Positions 61,248 through 64,000 of a stretch of 64,000 bases of DNA are shown one piece after another (the stretch's first letter is position 1; every line of letters starts with the position of its first letter). The notes below the pieces were generated by a model. The model was not told the DNA's origin, made no database searches, and saw only the letters and a list, made by a program, of their open reading frames with translations. The translations under genes were made by a program, and so were the position numbers. The stretch comes from Gemmatimonadota bacterium (GTDB taxonomy: Bacteria > Gemmatimonadota > Gemmatimonadetes > Gemmatimonadales > Gemmatimonadaceae). The stretch lies in the NCBI GenBank assembly GCA_021298835.1, contig JAJTHG010000022.1, positions 35,477 through 99,476 on the forward strand. Reading direction: 5' to 3'.

Positions 61248-62477
61248 TCATCTCCCTTCGGCGGGGTCCGCGGTGGGGCGACCGACGCCGGTTGTTGCCC
61301 CGCCGGCCGTGCCCAGCGCCTCGAACACCAGCTGCGCGACGGCGTCGTACCCGGCCGCGGAGTAGTGCGTCGAGACCAGCGAATCCTGCGGAAAGTACCG
61401 CCACCCCGTGCTGGTTCGAAAGAGACGCCGGCCGTCGAGGTAGAGCAGGCCGTTGCGTCGCGCCACCTGAGCCAGGCCGGCCGCGATCAGTTCGGTCGCC
61501 GAAGGGTTCCCGCGCACGAATTCCCACGACGGCAAGTGCAGGAGAACGAGCCGGCCGCCCCAGCTCGCGGTCTCGTCCGTTGCCTCGTCGAGCATGGCCT
61601 CGAGGTCCCGCCGTCCCTCGGCGAGGTCGTCCATCTTCGCCGAGCGAAGGTCTCGCACGCGAGCCCGCAGGGCACCCAGCGTCACGGCCTGCCGGACGCC
61701 GGCGCGCCACGATCGCTTCCACAGCACGATCCTGCCGTTCACGACGGGCGCGAGGAGCCCGCGCAGCAGCGCGTTTCGTTCGTCGGCCCGCTGGAACCAC
61801 CCTGCGGTCTCGCCGGACCGGTATCGGACGACCGATGGAACGGTCCGTTCGCCGATCACGTCGGCCAGGTCGTTGTCGAAGACCGTCCAGATCACGATCC
61901 TCGGGCGGAGCGGACGGGCGTACTCCCGGAGCGTCGCCAGCACCAACGCAGGGCCGTTGCCTGCGTACCCGAGATTGACGACCCCCATCCCTCGCTGCCG
62001 CAACCGCGACGCGATGTCCTGGCCCTGGTTGACGCATTGGCCCATGACGAAGGAGTCCCCGAGGATGACCGCGTCGGCGGACACGGTCCACACGCTATCC
62101 GGATTGTTGAAGCCGTGCCGGTCGGACACATACGTGGCCCACCGTCCCGACTCGTTGCAGTTGACGGTGGTCACGCCTCCCAACCCGCTGATCGGCACCA
62201 GGACGGTGTCGGCTTGGCCGAGCAGACGCATCGCCAACCCGATGTCCTTGGCGTTGAAGAACGGATAGGCATCGACACCGCTCGCGCGAAGGTCCTGAAC
62301 CACCTTACGCTGGGGCCGCGAATCGAAGGGCCGTCCGGCGGACGTCGCGCGGGCACGGATGCGGTCGAAGTGGTCCGGATGGTCGATGCGCTCGACCACC
62401 AGTTCCGCCACGAGGAGCGTCAGGTAGGTCGAGACGACGAGCAGGGCGACGGAGGCGATACGCGATCGGATCGTCAC
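61248..62477 (-). CDS. Membrane-anchored SGNH-type protein, possible polymer O-acyl transferase or esterase
   Basis: A 409-residue protein with one N-terminal membrane segment (SVALLVVSTYLTLLVAELVV) and a periplasmic SGNH domain. HGFNNPDSVW precedes the block-I serine in VILGDSFVMG (Ser142), NLGYAGNGP gives the Gly and Asn blocks, and His371 in STHYSAAGYDAV ends the fold, though the Asp expected three residues before it is Val. Relatives in polysaccharide loci (AlgJ/AlgX type) move or remove acetyl groups on the polymer. The start is a GTG without a clear ribosome site. Confidence 0.78.
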   Translation of the reverse strand: MTIRSRIASVALLVVSTYLTLLVAELVVERIDHPDHFDRIRARATSAGRPFDSRPQRKVVQDLRASGVDAYPFFNAKDIGLAMRLLGQADTVLVPISGLGGVTTVNCNESGRWATYVSDRHGFNNPDSVWTVSADAVILGDSFVMGQCVNQGQDIASRLRQRGMGVVNLGYAGNGPALVLATLREYARPLRPRIVIWTVFDNDLADVIGERTVPSVVRYRSGETAGWFQRADERNALLRGLLAPVVNGRIVLWKRSWRAGVRQAVTLGALRARVRDLRSAKMDDLAEGRRDLEAMLDEATDETASWGGRLVLLHLPSWEFVRGNPSATELIAAGLAQVARRNGLLYLDGRRLFRTSTGWRYFPQDSLVSTHYSAAGYDAVAQLVFEALGTAGGATTGVGRPTADPAEGR

Positions 62478-63044
62478 GGACGTGCGGCCACGTCACCGGC
62501 CGCGACGCCGGGGCGGACGAGGACGACGCACGGCCGCCCTTGCGAGACTCGCGCGGATCCGCGCGGGGGGCGAGCGATAGCGTCACGTGCCGGCACGAAC
62601 CGCACGGGAGAGGCGTCAGGAATCAGGGCGGTACCGCCGGAGGCAGAGAACGACGAGCTCGTCCGAATCCGGGAATCTACAGTGCACGAATGCGCAGGCG
62701 GGAGACGGACACGGCCCGTCAGGGGCCGAGCCGGCGAACGAACCCGCGGTGTCGCGGCCTGAACTGTCTGGCGGCCACCTCGCTGGGGGGGGGAGTCACG
62801 TCCGTGGCGGCGCTCGTCACAACCTATGCCCTCTTCGACGGGCTAGCTTCCCGAGAATTCGACGACTCGAGCCGCTCGAGTGCACGAAGCACGGAAGCGT
62901 GAGGCGGCAGAAGGAGGACGGTCCGTGGACGGCGCACGGTGCCTCGCGCGCGGTCCGGCACGGGGTGCGGTGGCGTGGCGCGCAGTATGCACCGGGGGGC
63001 AGCGGTTCGGAACGCGGAGGGCCGCGGCGCGTGAGGGAGGATTC
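62478..63044. other. Divergent intergenic region, 567 bases
   Basis: No convincing gene. Frames of up to 120 codons exist but lack recognisable protein character. A run of nine G at about 62785-62793 and a poor sigma-54-like match near 62769-62784 are present. A strong ribosome site (GGGAGG) precedes the GTG at 63045. Confidence 0.5.
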
Positions 63045-63992
63045 GTGATTTCATTCGTGGTGGCAGCGCTCAACGAGGCTGCGAACATCGAGCGTTGCGT
63101 CCGCTCCGTGATGACGCTGATGCCGATCGGCGAGCAGGCGGAGGTCATCGTCGCGGACAACGGATCCACCGACGGCACGCCGGCCCTCGCCGCTGCGGCC
63201 GGAGCCCGGGTGGTCTCGCTACCCGGCGCGAGGCTCGGCCGCCTGCGAAACGGGGGTGTCGCCCTGGCGCGCGGCGACGTGCTTGTCTTCCTCGACGGCG
63301 ACTGCGCGCTGACGAGTGAGTGGCGCGACGCGGCGCCGGCGATCCTCGCCGCCGTTCGCGGCTCGGAGCGCCTCCTCGCCGGCTCCCATCCGATCCCGCC
63401 GCGGGGCGAGTCCGTCTTCCTCTGGACGCACTGGTTCATCCCGCTCTTCCAGCAGGTGCAGACCCAGCATCTGGGGACGGCCCATCTCATCTGCCGCCGA
63501 GCCGACTTCCACTCGATCGGCGGTTTCGACGAGACACTCGAGACGAACGAGGACTACGACTTCTGCGCCCGGATGCGTGCCGGCGGCGGCCAGCTGCTCA
63601 TCCATCTGCCGATGATCGTCGAGCATTTCGGGTTTCCGCGCACCATCGGGACGTTCTTCTCGCGCACCGTCTGGCACGGCAGGGGGCCTGCTTCCACTCC
63701 CGCGCGACTCGCCCGATCGCCCGTAGCGCTCCTTGGCCTCGCCTTCGGCACCGGCCTCATCATGACGGTGTGGGGGCTCATCGTCGGCCGGTGGGCCGTC
63801 AGCGGGGCTGGCCTGGCCCTCGCCGTGGCGATCGTCATGGCCTCCCACGCATACAAGATGCGACATGCCGGCGTCGTGACGCACGCGGCGGCGCTCCTCG
63901 TCTGGCCGGTCTTCTTCGCCGGGCACTTCACCTCCAGCGTGCGCGGCATGATCCGCTGGCCGGCGCTGATGCTTCGTCGCCGCCCCGCCTGA
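63045..63992 (+). CDS. Family 2 glycosyltransferase
   Basis: A 315-residue GT-A enzyme. The GTG at 63045 is chosen for the GGGAGG site 4-9 bases upstream and because MISFVVAALNEAANIERCV is the usual start. VIVADNGSTDGTP, GRLRNGGVALARGDVLVFLDGDC (DxD-type) and GGFDETLETNEDYDFCARM are diagnostic. Two or three membrane helices close the protein (about 225-290). The gene is complete, stopping 8 bases before the window end. Confidence 0.9.
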   Translation: MISFVVAALNEAANIERCVRSVMTLMPIGEQAEVIVADNGSTDGTPALAAAAGARVVSLPGARLGRLRNGGVALARGDVLVFLDGDCALTSEWRDAAPAILAAVRGSERLLAGSHPIPPRGESVFLWTHWFIPLFQQVQTQHLGTAHLICRRADFHSIGGFDETLETNEDYDFCARMRAGGGQLLIHLPMIVEHFGFPRTIGTFFSRTVWHGRGPASTPARLARSPVALLGLAFGTGLIMTVWGLIVGRWAVSGAGLALAVAIVMASHAYKMRHAGVVTHAAALLVWPVFFAGHFTSSVRGMIRWPALMLRRRPA

Positions 63993-64000
63993 TCGCCGCG

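Noticed and set aside
62769..62784. TGGCGGC-CACC-TCGCT as a second sigma-54 promoter before the last glycosyltransferase
   Set aside because: Only GG, GC and a few other positions match, and the gene starts about 260 bases away. Such a match is expected by chance in GC-rich DNA.
62540..62902. Small hypothetical gene of 120 codons
   Set aside because: No ribosome site, and Arg-rich non-protein-like composition in most of its length.
24495..64000. Exosortase/PEP-CTERM system
   Set aside because: The VanZ-like, hydrolase, amidotransferase and NtrC pair recall such loci, but no exosortase and no PEP-CTERM tail were seen in any protein.

Overview
The window is GC-rich, gene-dense bacterial DNA. 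It is most likely chromosomal, from a member of the Gemmatimonadota. That placement is an inference from gene style: a Ser/Thr kinase with a GGGGMARV loop fused to TolB-like and TPR regions, a BlaI/BlaR1 pair whose BlaR1 ends in a TonB-plug-like tail, very long beta-repeat surface proteins, and heavy use of GTG starts overlapping the preceding stop. I saw no rRNA, tRNA, CRISPR array, phage or insertion sequence.

Region 1 (1-13 kb) is mixed housekeeping and signalling. It holds a truncated GNAT acetyltransferase, a membrane hybrid histidine kinase, the wreck of an SGNH hydrolase gene around a 10-bp minisatellite, a von Willebrand A protein, the Ser/Thr kinase, a HoxN-type nickel/cobalt transporter, MutY, citrate synthase, the BlaI/BlaR1 pair and an EVE-domain protein. 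Region 2 (13-24.4 kb) holds a secreted repeat protein of about 2,619 residues, a Tat-exported class V aminotransferase-fold protein, a YggT protein, a lipoprotein and a DUF2306 membrane protein.

Region 3 (24.5-33.6 kb, minus strand) is the most unusual part. It is a compact seven-gene operon, read in the order carrier protein, acyl-CoA-dehydrogenase-like flavoprotein, amino acid:[carrier protein] ligase (a SerRS-like enzyme without a tRNA-binding arm), DUF1839 protein, GH2 mannosidase-like protein, a two-domain alpha/beta hydrolase with Cys in place of the nucleophilic Ser, and a VanZ-like membrane protein. I infer that an amino acid is activated on the carrier protein, possibly oxidised, and passed to an acceptor, perhaps a cell-envelope glycan.

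Region 4 (33.8-64 kb) is an exopolysaccharide locus of the Wzx/Wzy type. It has a Wza-like exporter, a Wzc-like tyrosine kinase, an initiating sugar transferase, seven further glycosyltransferase-type genes counting the membrane GT-C protein, a glutamine-dependent amidotransferase, a GMC oxidoreductase, two NodB-type deacetylases, a flippase, a polymerase/ligase, a sugar-epimerase-like protein and an SGNH protein. A soluble histidine kinase and an NtrC-type sigma-54 activator sit inside the locus. A near-consensus sigma-54 promoter precedes the initiating transferase, so the two-component pair probably controls polymer synthesis. No exosortase or PEP-CTERM gene is visible.

A genome habit runs through the window: short tandem repeats. 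Units inside reading frames are 12 bp and keep frame, while units at gene ends or between genes are 10, 13 or 17 bp.
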